NCBI GenBank assembly: GCA_029531795.1
Contig: JAPEIS010000009.1
Coordinates: 2,294,001 to 2,358,000, forward strand
DNA from: Sclerotinia nivalis
Taxonomy: Eukaryota > Ascomycota > Leotiomycetes > Helotiales > Sclerotiniaceae
Direction: 5' to 3'
DNA length: 64,000 nucleotides
The translations under genes and the position numbers were made by a program. Shown here in pieces: positions 1 to 9,826 of the stretch. Every line of letters begins with the position of its first letter. Positions within the stretch are counted from its first letter, which is position 1. The notes below the pieces were generated by a model. The model made no database searches, was not told where the DNA came from, and saw only the letters and a list, made by a program, of their open reading frames with translations.

Positions 1-2525
1 TTGCTTCTGCTTTGCTTCTGCTTTGCGTTTGCTTTGCTTTGCGCATGTGTATGTAGTAATAATCAAGGTAACAGGAATTAAGCACTGCACCAAGCATCAA
101 GCATCAAGCACCAATAACCAATAACCAATAACCAACCAACCAAGAGAGTAAGGCATTAGGTAGGTAAAAAGTAAAAGCTGCATTCAGTGCTAGTTGGAAA
201 ATACCTTTTCCTCCGATAACAAAATATCGGCTAACCGATAAGAAATTGAAACCTTTCACAACTTCCAGCTAATCATCATTAGAATTAATCTTTCATTTTC
301 TCTTTCAAAATGATGTAAACATCAACATAATTGGACAATCAATACTACATCTCCGCACTTTCTGCATGCCGTTACCATCATTGCCTAACAGATAAAATAG
401 ATGGAGGGATCGTATTTTGCTCTAATATCCTTGGAACATCCATACATATCACATATTAAAAATTGCGGTCATTGCATAATGATAACATGTAACTCCAAGG
501 ATTATCGTCTTTTTCATCAAGGATATAATGATTCATTTTATAAGGTACAAAAGGGGCCATTTCAAATATATCATTATACTTTCATGTTGACCGAGTCACC
601 GGCTATCTGTCCGACCCCTTCCGATTGAGTGATAAAGGTATAAAAAATGCATCTAGATGTATGAGTGAGTACAACATCCCTTTGTCAACTATGCCGACCA
701 TCGAGACCAATCATTCTAAATTCTAAATACATCTCCAACAACTGCTGCAGTCTGCCGCCTACAATATCATGTATTCATCGTTGTACTACGATGCCTACCT
801 GCTACCTAATATATGAATCAAGCATCATGCATTAACAGAGGTCCAGAAAACAAAATGAGTCAAATCTTAAGAAGGGTAACCAAAACAGTTATACCCGCCA
901 CGATTCAGCCACAGATTTATCGGTACCTAGGGTGGTTATTCAATATTGGTTGGATTCAACCGATCATCCTTCTTTTTCGCATCGGACTTTTTTACCTTCC
1001 TCGATTTGTTCTCAATATAAGCAAAGACGTAGCCTCGTTACATCTAACTGGTCTCTATCGACCCACTTCTACACTGATAAGGCTTTCTCACTATCAAGAC
1101 GATCTTTGGGCTTTGTATGACTTGAAACTTCAAAGTTACGTGTCAATTCCGGACATACCGCACGCCTTCTAGACATCGAATAGGGAGATACAGAGATTCT
1201 CATCATCTATTCTATTTGCTAAGATGTTTGGATTTCCAATTTCCCATATCCCATGTCTATGGTTATCTCTAGTGCGTTCGACCGACATATCTTCCTTCCA
1301 TTCATAGCAAGCAAAACATACATTATACGAATGTATGTACATCTCATCTCGCGTTAAGAGACGACCTCATGATTGATTCATATCATTGTTGGGTATTCAA
1401 GTGGTTCGAATGGAAGGTGATAAAACGCAGGGTCACCACTCTTATCAATTGAGGGCAAGTCACTCACAATACTCGGGTCAGTCGGGTCAGAGAGTTAAAC
1501 CTAAAGATATGTATTGCTGACTCGAACTCTTCTCTTCGTAGATAATGAATGTGCATTGTTCATTGTTTGGCCGCCCTTAAGATACCCTTAATCCTTGATC
1601 ACATGTCAAATAACCTGGCTGTGATAGACATCTCCGATGGTAGATATGTATTATATCACGTCAAGGTAAGGATGCCAAGAGATAGCAGTTTTGGTCAATT
1701 TGATCCTAGCTCCAGAAACTTAGCTTAAAGTTTTATGGCCGCAACTGAGGACCATTCAGATTTGATCACATGACCGAGTCTTCTGACCCACAAAAGGTAT
1801 GCGACCGTTGAAGTCCTACGTACAGTCGCTACTTTCTAATATTAGTTATTATCACACCATCTTGAACCATCAAGGTCGTACGTAACCTTCCAAAGTGGTA
1901 CAATTTCATTTCATCAAGGTGCAGAAATTTTAGAGTTTCCGAATGAATTGAGCCACCAACAATATTCCTGTTGGTCTCAATTTCAATCACAACATCCATC
2001 AAAATTCAATTCCAATCACTTTGAATTTGGGAGGCAGACTCTACTAAGAGCTTCGAAACATTAATCCAAGAGACCCTTATTCTAATTTATCTCCTCTCTC
2101 TCGCCTTATTTGCACGGAAAAAAAGATAAACGGCCATATCAGCTTGTCGTGCCTGACTATATGAGTTTGAGAGATTGGTTGTCAGCTAGTGTTGAACGGC
2201 ATTGTCTCAGGCTGACCACTTGGCATACTGTAGCCTTGTGTTAGTGAAATACCCTTAGCACTTTTTTAGAAATACCTTACGATTGGTTAACCGTCGCGGG
2301 TTTTTTCACCAATCTGAAAATAGTTCTACTGGTGGGGAAAACAACAAAAAGCCGCATTCTACTAAATCTAGAGTGGTCGGTCGCCTTAATTGCTCACGAG
2401 GACTATCACGGCATTAAAGCTAATGTTTACTTCAGAGGGTCTCACTCTCTCACACTTCAGTTCCATGTGTCACATATGCATTCGGAAAAATGTATTTAAT
2501 AAAAAAATAATTCAATTTATGGTTG
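1..2525. other. Intergenic region, no gene recognised
   Basis: No reading frame here resembles a known protein. The open frames are short (75 and 119 codons at about 401 and 813) and lack start context, splice signals or codon structure that would support them. The first 50 bases are a TTTGCTTCTGC-like pyrimidine-rich imperfect repeat, and 112-142 is an AACCAAT-type repeat. The rest is ordinary AT-rich fungal spacer. Confidence 0.6.
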
Positions 2526-2666
2526 GATTTGGGATGATTTGATTCTAACAGTTTAGTCCAGCTAGATGCAGCTTCCATCACTTCCTTCGCCTCAGATTTG
2601 GGATACTTTGAATGATTTGAATCTGACAGTTTAGTCCAGCTATATGCAGCTTCCATTATTTCCTTC
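2526..2666. repeat. Imperfect tandem duplication of about 65-70 bp
   Basis: Two adjacent copies lie at about 2526-2588 and 2595-2666. They share the cores CAGTTTAGTCCAGCTA and TGCAGCTTCCAT, and the second copy carries an extra segment of about 9 bp near its start. The array ends just downstream of the stop codon of the minus-strand gene at 2670-3329, so it probably sits in that gene's 3' UTR. On the minus strand both copies happen to be open and encode similar peptides (MEAA.SWTKL), but this frame is not continuous with the upstream gene. Confidence 0.75.
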
Positions 2667-2669
2667 CGT

Positions 2670-3329
2670 CTAACAATTCCTCCTCTTTGACCACACTTCT
2701 CTCGCCCTTTCCCATTTCTTGGCTTCCTCGTGAGCGTACTTGCACTTCATCATGTGCAATTCTTTATATGCTCCTTCTCCCATTGATAGAGAACAGTATG
2801 GACAATCAACCTCCTTTGGATCTTCTTCATCTGCACCTCCAGTAAAAGGAGAGTCAAGTAGAAATCCATCAACTGTCCCTTTAACAAGTTTACTGAGCCA
2901 GGAATTAAGCCTCTTGTTGTCAGTAGGATTGTTACCGGAGCTTGTATTCTCAGAGCTCAGTGGTGCAGATGTAGATTCACGAATTTGTAAATTCTTCCAG
3001 GTCAGCTCACTTGGTTCCTGTGGCTTAGGTTGAGTAAATACAAAGATAGCTTTAAGATCTTCCACAATATCGGCAACTCTTTCGGAAATGTCTTCACTGC
3101 GACCTGCTTGATATTTCATATCCATGAGTTTCTGTGATGCGGCCTTGTTGACTCCATCCTCAGCATCTTGTCTTGCTCTCTCTTTCGCAGCAGCTCGAGC
3201 TTCAAATTCTATTGTACAACTTTGACATGCTGAACCAAAGGGATAATTACAATCAGTGTTGAAACAAACGATTGGTTCCTCGATTAGAGATTCCAAGTCG
3301 CTTGAAGCTGGTATGTAGTATTCTGACAT
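2670..3329 (-). CDS. Hypothetical protein with cysteine-rich N-terminus and C-terminal C2HC finger-like motif
   Basis: This is a single uninterrupted frame of 219 aa starting at the first ATG. No known family is recognised. Two cysteine clusters suggest metal binding. Near the N-terminus (residues about 22-38) there are four cysteines in CFNTDC...CQSC. Near the C-terminus (about 175-195) CPYC is followed twelve residues later by HMMKC, a C-x2-C-x12-H-x3-C arrangement as in C2HC or U1-like fingers. Between them lie an Ala/Glu/Arg-rich helical stretch and a Ser/Asn-rich linker. There is no signal peptide or membrane segment. Zinc binding is inferred and the function is unknown. The long open frame with balanced composition argues that it is real. 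A short tandem duplication follows the stop. Confidence 0.6.
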   Translation of the reverse strand: MSEYYIPASSDLESLIEEPIVCFNTDCNYPFGSACQSCTIEFEARAAAKERARQDAEDGVNKAASQKLMDMKYQAGRSEDISERVADIVEDLKAIFVFTQPKPQEPSELTWKNLQIRESTSAPLSSENTSSGNNPTDNKRLNSWLSKLVKGTVDGFLLDSPFTGGADEEDPKEVDCPYCSLSMGEGAYKELHMMKCKYAHEEAKKWERAREVWSKRRNC

Positions 3330-4242
3330 CTTGTGGTATGTGTAAAAGTTACCTGGGTATTAGTGGATGGTGTCCCGATTTTTTGAAAAATAGAGGAACC
3401 TGGAAGGAACTATATCTAAATATTTTGGCATTGTTACGTGATGATTTTGTGTTTTGGTGTGTTCTAACGAGAAGTTTTCTTTGTCATGGAATGGAGGTCT
3501 TTGTTCCTGTGATAAAGACATTGTCTGAAATGTTCATTCAAGCGAGACCATGAGATTTATCCTGCAAGAGAACTTTCTTGAATATTCAAGAAACTTACAG
3601 ATTTTAAGTATTGTCACTATATGGAGTGCATTAGGTTCAGAAGATTGTATCGCAATCACTTATTACAATTTATTAAAATCTTAATTTTTCTTATGAGCTT
3701 TTTATTGATCGAGATGGATACTGCATCATAGTATCGCGTATACATTAAATTCACATGAGATTGATAAACTTATCCAGTCAACTCCTGCCCTCGACAATTT
3801 TTGCTTAAGCCTTCCCTCCCAAATGAATATTCATATCAGAAGCCAACCCAGAGAAGTCCATTGAATTTTGGTTTTCGTATAGGCTTCAATATAACCGCTG
3901 AATATCTCTGATAAAAAAAAATGACGGACACACCCGCTGCATTGTGATACAGTTTTCCTGCCTATTAATCATCCATCTGTTTTTTTTGGGCTTCCTCATT
4001 CATCTTCCCCATTTGCATCCACATCTCAATCCCAATCCATCCTCCTCATTCCTCACAACTCTTTACAACCCATCAGCTCTTTAAATTTTCGTTCTCTTCC
4101 CACATTCTTCCCATTGCCATTCCCGTTCCCGTTCCCAATCTCCTCTCCTCTACTTTCACCCTTCTCCTCCTCTTCCAACCATTAAACACAAAACACTTCA
4201 CAAACCTCCCCAAAACCCTCATACTATCTATCCACTCTCCCC
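3330..4242. other. Intergenic spacer between two minus-strand genes
   Basis: This holds the presumed promoter of the 219-aa gene and the 3' flank of the low-complexity gene. Positions 4000-4240 are strongly C/T-rich on the plus strand. No gene, RNA or element was recognised. Confidence 0.5.
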
Positions 4243-5286
4243 TTATCCCAACCCACCCCCAAACAACCTCCCCATACTATCCACAACCCCCTTACTATTC
4301 GTCCCCCTCAAACCTTCCAAATTAGCAGCATGAACCCAACTTTTTTGAGCTATGGTCGGTAGGTTCTCAATATCCATTATTGAGGGGATGGGTGGGGGTG
4401 GTTTGTAAATTGGGGTTTTGGTTTTGTTGCTGGATTTGGACTTAGATTTGGATTTGCTTGGTTGGCGATTATGGGTATTGGATTTGAAGTTTTTCAGTTG
4501 GCGGACATGGGTATTGGACTTGGAGTTTGAACGGGAGTTTGGATGTGTTTTTTGTTTCTTAGATGCAGAGGTGAATGTATTAGCATTCAGAGTGAGTTTT
4601 CGTTTGGAATTGGATAGGATGCTCATCCTTGGGTATTCTGTTGCGGCAGTTTTGCGATCTCCTCTTTCATTTTCATTCCTTTCTCCATTTCTATGAGTAT
4701 GAGTACGCGTACTACGATCTCGATCTCGATCTCCACTTTCATTCCCAGATCGCAAAATCCTTCGCTTGAGTTGTGGTTGGGGTTGGGGTTGAGATGGGTA
4801 TTGTACTATTATCGTATCTGATAAGTTTGATGAGTCAGATAAATCATGTAAATCGTGTATTTCTGAACGAATGGGTGAACTGGGTGCTGGATTGAGTGGT
4901 GATGAGGTTGCACTGTTTATTTTGGGGGAAGATGGGGTGTGGGAAGTGTGGTTGGAGGAAGTGTGATTTTGGTTTGAGGTTCCGTTTGTATTTTTTGTGG
5001 TTTGTGATAGGGTGGTGTTTACCTGAGCTCTGGGTTTGGGCTTAGGTTTGAGGTTGGTCTTAGATTTAAGGCTGGAGTTGGGGTTGGTTTTGGGATTGGG
5101 CTTAGGCTTAGGTTTAAGACTGGAGTTGGGGTTGGTTTTGGGGCTGGAGATGAGGACGGGGACGGGGACGGGGACGGGTTTGGGGAATAGATTTGGAAAG
5201 AGATTTAGTGATGCTGGTATGGGTTTGATGTTGCGGAGACGTCGGCTGCTTTGTGCGAGGGGTGTAGAGGATTCTCGGGGCGTCAT
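4243..5286 (-). CDS. Low-complexity, basic, probably disordered protein
   Basis: This is an uninterrupted 347-aa frame beginning MTPRESSTPL. No family is recognised. Composition is dominated by Ser, Asn, Lys, Pro, Thr and Arg. Residues about 36-90 are a Lys/Pro/Asn repeat in which PKTNPNSSLK occurs twice (about 49-58 and 65-74). A PQPQPQ run and basic patches (KRK, SKKQKT, KSKSKSK) follow and could act as nuclear signals. Only the last 50 or so residues (from MDIENLP to FGGGLG) look like a folded or conserved segment. The protein would be intrinsically disordered with a short conserved tail, which is compatible with a chromatin or nuclear role but does not show one. Because the frame is repeat-rich, part of its length could be fortuitous. 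Confidence 0.5.
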   Translation of the reverse strand: MTPRESSTPLAQSSRRLRNIKPIPASLNLFPNLFPKPVPVPVPVLISSPKTNPNSSLKPKPKPNPKTNPNSSLKSKTNLKPKPKPRAQVNTTLSQTTKNTNGTSNQNHTSSNHTSHTPSSPKINSATSSPLNPAPSSPIRSEIHDLHDLSDSSNLSDTIIVQYPSQPQPQPQLKRRILRSGNESGDRDRDRSTRTHTHRNGERNENERGDRKTAATEYPRMSILSNSKRKLTLNANTFTSASKKQKTHPNSRSNSKSNTHVRQLKNFKSNTHNRQPSKSKSKSKSSNKTKTPIYKPPPPIPSIMDIENLPTIAQKSWVHAANLEGLRGTNSKGVVDSMGRLFGGGLG

Positions 5287-6539
5287 TTTTGCGGTGAGTA
5301 GAGGGGCTGCGGATCGAGGAATAGTGGGTGTAATGATGGAGATTGAGAGTGGATGGAGATTGTTGATATACAGAATAAGAATATTTGAGTGGTTGATTTG
5401 AGATTTCTTGCGAAGGCGATGTTGATGAAGATGATGTTAAGATTCGAAGGACTAAGGAGTGGAGATACTATTTATATATTTATTTGTTTATTTATTTATA
5501 TATTTATATATACTACTTATACTAATTAATGAAACCATATGGTATGTTACGGTATGATAATCTTATATTACTTTTTCGCTTGTTAATTATCTAGTGTTTA
5601 TGTTTTTTAATTATTGTAGCCGTAATTGTGGCCGTAATTGTGGTGGAAGATGATGGGATATTGTAGTTTTTGGGGTTTGATGGTATGATGGTACTGTTTA
5701 TAGTAATGTCTATAGTACTGTCTATAGTACTTCTTACTTTTTTCTTGTTTTTTGTTTCTTGGGGAAGAATGTATTGTTATGGTTTGATTATGTGATTCGG
5801 ATGTTCGCTGTACTTACGGTTTTAACTTGTGAGTTGTGTACTGGGATTTGTATATGGAGTATTATAGTTGTAATATTATTCGGTATTAAGGTATTCTTTC
5901 CAAGAGGAAATTTACCAGAGTGTACTTAAAATAACAGAGCACCCTCTAATACTAATTCTCGTCACAGCAGATCGAAGGGTGTGAATACTATGAACCCAAT
6001 CCAATGATTACAATGCATATCGAGTAAAGAATCGAAATTATAATCTTATCGAACTATCTGGAGGGATGGGAAGAAAAAGCCGGGAAAGAATAGTTAGAAT
6101 AAAATAATTATAATTGGAATTCAAAAAGATGGGATTCGTTAGAAACTCCTGAATCGAGATCTTTTTGTGGAGGGGGAGCAAGTAGAAGCGAGACGACGGG
6201 GAGAATATATCTTGGGATATGCCAGCAGCGTGATGACAAAGACAGTGACCATTTGCAAGGTCAAAAGTGCTCGCACAACACATGTACATAGGTCTTGGGT
6301 CTAAGTATACATGCTTTTACCATCGTAACAACTCCAACATTATAGATAAACAGCAGTCAGTGCATCTAACTAGCTATCCTAGTTTCCACAACCCATCCCC
6401 CACCCAACCACCCCCACATCGAAACAAACCACGCCTCTCGCTTAAGGTTAAATCTCTACAAAATTTTCTTCAATACCCCGCCACAACACACCTTTGTATT
6501 CTCACTTACTTACATCCTTTCATTAAAATCAGTCAGATA
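5287..6539. other. Intergenic region upstream of the low-complexity gene
   Basis: AT-rich spacer containing TATTTATTTATT-type low-complexity sequence near 5470-5510 and repeated TATAGTACTGTCTATAG sequence near 5700. Short frames at 6038-6289 and 6267-6554 show no coding character, and the second overlaps the tRNA start. Confidence 0.5.
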
Positions 6540-6637
6540 TCCGGCATGGTGTAGTGGCTAGCATTTCCGCCTCTCATTCGAGCTTAATAGCTTAAATCAG
6601 GTCGCGGGAGACCGGGGTTCAATTCCCCGTACCGGAA
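6540..6637 (+). tRNA. tRNA-Glu (anticodon CUC) with a 26-nt intron
   Basis: The sequence folds as a eukaryotic tRNA-Glu. The acceptor 5' strand is 6540-6546 and the 3' strand 6630-6636, with discriminator A6637. The box A/D-arm TGGTGTAGTGG is at 6547-6557. The anticodon stem TCCGC (6566-6570) pairs with GCGGG (6604-6608). The T-arm CGGGG-TTCAATT-CCCCG spans 6613-6629 and includes box B GGTTCAATTCC at 6616-6626. The loop contains CTC at 6573-6575. A 26-nt intron (6577-6602) sits one base 3' of the anticodon, the canonical eukaryotic position, and contains GAG (6580-6582), which can pair with the anticodon as in normal pre-tRNA folding. The acceptor stem has one C-A mismatch (pair 6-67). Splicing by the tRNA endonuclease is expected. 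Confidence 0.93.
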
Positions 6638-6642
6638 TTTAC

Positions 6643-6649
6643 TTTTTTT
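6643..6649 (+). terminator. Pol III terminator of tRNA-Glu
   Basis: A run of seven T residues begins six bases after the tRNA discriminator. A second, longer T run follows within 10 bases and could serve as backup. T runs of this kind terminate RNA polymerase III. Confidence 0.85.
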
Positions 6650-6797
6650 GGGGTTTTTTTTGGGGGGGGGAAGGGAGAGTGTGAGAGGAGATTTATATGT
6701 TTTTTTGAGTTTTGGTTGTTTAATATATATATTTTGTTTTCTCTAAGATTGTTTCTTATCTCTAGCTTTTTATATATTATTAATTAATAGTCTAATT

Positions 6798-7278
6798 TAT
6801 AACTAGAAGGCTTCATCTGTCAGTTGAACGCCTCGGTCAATTAAACGTTCTAATCTACTCGTAATTAGGTCAACGTCTCAAGATATTCAGGGCTTAACAA
6901 TCTATATTCAAGTCGAAAAAGTACTCTAATAATAGAATTCTACTAATGTATCGCCTAATTAGGCTTAGGCAATCAGTCGGCCGATGCGTTCATTGATTGA
7001 TTGATTGATTAAATTAACGTCTACACTGAGTCTAAGACTATCTAAGACGGCTAGAGGCTCTTACGAACCCCTAACAGATAACATAATAAGGGTAAGCTGG
7101 CTTATGGGCCTGGCTAAATACATAGTTTAAATGATTGAGATAAACTCAATCTTTTGAGTTGAATGGAGGAAGTGAAAACTAATCCTAAGGAATAATCCCG
7201 CTCTACAAACTCTGAAGCATATAATAGAGATAACAAAGGCCGATGCGTTCAGTTGATAGATGAACTCTTCTAACTATA
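6798..7278. mobile_element. Degenerate MITE-like element with 41-bp terminal inverted repeats
   Basis: The left end (6798-6838) and the reverse complement of the right end (7238-7278) match at 32 of 41 positions. Both start TATA, share TAGAAG, TTCATCT, TGAACGC and TCGG, and seven of the nine differences are transitions. The outermost TATA would fit a TA target duplication as in Tc1/mariner-type elements (inferred). The 13-mer GGCCGATGCGTTC of the right end recurs inside at 6979-6991, so subterminal repeats or a nested copy are present. The interior of about 400 bp has no open frame, so it is non-autonomous. A perfect palindrome GCCTAATTAGGC lies at 6953-6964. The element begins about 160 bp downstream of the tRNA-Glu gene. 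Confidence 0.7.
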
Positions 7279-7875
7279 TCTCCAGCTAAAAGTTCTTTAA
7301 AGTACTACTATATTCGAGTAGATAAATCAATTCTAGAATCGACTCGAAGTCTATCAAATCAATAGTATAAATACAAGCAGAGTAAGAAGAGAAATCTTTA
7401 CAAATCACAGGTCTATATACAAAACTAGAGAAAAAGAAACATCTTTCTCTTAAAATATTTCTGAATATCACAACTAATAGGCCAACTAATATAATTCATT
7501 GATTAACCCAACCAATCACCAACTCCAAACGAGGAAGAGAAACCATCAAACCGTGGTCTACCAACATGAGTTCCATCCAAACTCGATATGACCGATTCCT
7601 CGGCCGATATCTCTAAGCACATAGATGTAATAGTTGGAATCAACAAAAAGATATGAAATCAACCAAGGGAGGGCAGTCAACATGGGAGACGGACATAGTT
7701 TGAAGCAAGTTTGGTTTAGTCTATGTCTATACACACACCATTACGCCATTCCAGAGAATAATCTCTTTATCTCCAATACTCAACATAATAGTCCCAATAT
7801 CAAATAAACAGCACCGCAAGTCTTTCGATCGCGAAAGCCTACCTCCCTGATCATGAACCACATTTTCATTACTAC
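7279..7875. other. AT-rich intergenic region beyond the MITE
   Basis: No gene is seen. The composition resembles the element interior, so further decayed repeat sequence may be present, but I found no second pair of ends. Confidence 0.4.
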
Positions 7876-8295
7876 TCACTCACCTTCTCTCATCCCTCTC
7901 ATCCCTCTGCGTCCCCGCAACTCGTCTAGAACTCTTCCCAGCAGACGACCTACCCGCCTGCTCCCCTCCCCTCTCTCTTCTCCCCTCCTCCCTATCCCTT
8001 TCCCTCGCCCCATCCTCCCTCTCCTCCTCGCCCGACTACTCTTCCCAAGCGCCGGCAACTTAGGAGGATACTCCTCGTACGAAGTCTCTTTACGTCGAAA
8101 ATTCGGCGGAGGCGATCCATTTACCTGACGGAGAGATCTAGGATTAACCGGTTTCATCTCTTTCGGTTGGACGGGGAGGTATCCGCGATAGAGTTCTTGA
8201 CTGCGGTTTGGACTACTGGCGGCGCGATGATCGCGGGGTTTGGTATCGCGTGAGTGACGGGAGCGGTTGGATGAAGAGTAGTTTTTGTCTGACAT
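7876..8295 (-). CDS. Small basic Ser/Arg-rich hypothetical protein (3' end uncertain)
   Basis: The frame opens further upstream, but the upstream part is rich in Tyr/His/Ser and looks non-coding. The internal ATG at 8295 gives MSDKNYSSSNRSRHSRD and a 139-aa product that I prefer. The middle (PVQPKEMKPVNPRSLRQV, PPNFRRKETSYEEYPPKLP) looks protein-like. The last 45 residues are almost entirely Arg, Gly and Glu, which is suspicious. Two splice-donor-like sites (GTAAAT near 8125 and GTGAGT near 7880) mean the true 3' structure may differ. Using the second donor with the acceptor AG near 7840, the frame would continue for about 38 more residues. No family is recognised. Confidence 0.4.
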   Translation of the reverse strand: MSDKNYSSSNRSRHSRDTKPRDHRAASSPNRSQELYRGYLPVQPKEMKPVNPRSLRQVNGSPPPNFRRKETSYEEYPPKLPALGKSSRARRRGRMGRGKGIGRRGEERGEGSRRVGRLLGRVLDELRGRRGMRGMREGE

Positions 8296-9826
8296 TTTTA
8301 GGATTGATGATTGTGGGTGTATATGAATATATGGATATGAATATGAATATGAAAGTATGGTAGAAAGTCTATAATGTGATAGATGTTGAACTTGAATATA
8401 TGAGAGAGGGGGATGAATCCAATTAATGTATGAATCATTCTCTTTTACATACAACTTTACAACATTGACCTAGACCTAGACCTAGACCCAGACCAAGATC
8501 TAGATGCATGATACCTTGACGCAAATGACCAACTTTGACCTTAAATCTAACCATCGACCAGGTCACAATAGTAATATCAACCCGATTTGACACCGAATGC
8601 GAAACAGCAACTCAAATCCTCTCCAAGAAGATTTATCTGAAATTATTGACACCTAAGTAACAAAGTATTTTCAGGTTGTCTTCCCGCATCTTTCCACCAT
8701 AGCATCTATCAATAGCAGACATCTAAATCCACACTCACTTCTACCCATCGCCTCACCTCACCCGAATCCACATTTACAGAACTACTAGCAATACATAATA
8801 TATAAAACATAAACCTCATCCAGCCCCCAGCCACCAGCTCCCAACCCAATCCAATTCTATTTTATAGTTCTACTCCCACACACTCCCAAACATCTCAAGT
8901 AACTAAGTAAACTAGCAGAGTAAAGTAAAGCTAACTAGCTTCAAAGAGTTATTTTTTATATCCCTTCTATTAAAATCTTCAGAACATTCAAACTCTTCAA
9001 ACTCTTCAAACTCTTCAAACTTTTCAACCTCTTCCATCCTCTCTTCCATCCTCTCTTCTCCCCCCTCACCACCCCAAAACACTCCACTACTATACAATCA
9101 CTCAAGCACCAAGAAATACCCAGTAACCATACCAAATACACCAAGTATATTTTCACATTCACATTCATATTTGTATTCACATTCACATTCACATTCATAA
9201 ATATCCATTCAGCTATTAAAACAAAACCCTTTATTTTTATTTTTATTTTCAATTTCTATTTTTATTTCACTTTTGATTAATTCACCAACGAGACTCTTAA
9301 TATAGCAGCAAAGTTATTTAATAAATCAAATAAATAAATAAATAAATAAACAATACTCTTCTCTTACAAGAAATAATATAACCTCATGTTATATATACTA
9401 TTATCATTTTGGTCTCATCTATCTATTCCTCGGATGATCGATTCATGCTATTCATGCTATTCTATACTGTTTATGCTATTCTATGCTATACCATACTACT
9501 ATACACCGTCCCTTCATTCATCCATTTACTAGCTAACCCAGCTCAAACCCAACGCTTAAAAGGGTATCATGACTCCCTTCTCCCTTCTCTCGTTACTTAT
9601 ACATGCTTTCCTCTTTACACGTGCCAAAGAATCCCAGATCCCAGATCCCATTTGCTATTCCCAATTCCATCCCATTCCATCCCATATCCCATTTTCATAC
9701 GCCAAATAATACAATGCAATGCAATTCTATTCTTTTGATCCACCCATCCCCATCCCCACCCTAGCCCCGAACCTTTCAAAGATCCCTTTCCGCCTACAAC
9801 TAGCTCCGTACACCCATCAACTCCAT
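8296..9826. other. Intergenic region with simple repeats
   Basis: No gene was recognised. It contains CTTCAAACT repeats (about 8994-9020), ATTCAC hexamers (about 9152-9197), TTTTTAT runs (about 9230-9260) and an AAAT repeat (about 9325-9350). Frames overlapping these repeats are repeat artefacts. Confidence 0.5.

Noticed and set aside
813..1172. 119-codon frame near the window start
   Set aside because: No homology is recognised, there is a competing overlapping frame, and the flanks are non-coding. Not supported.
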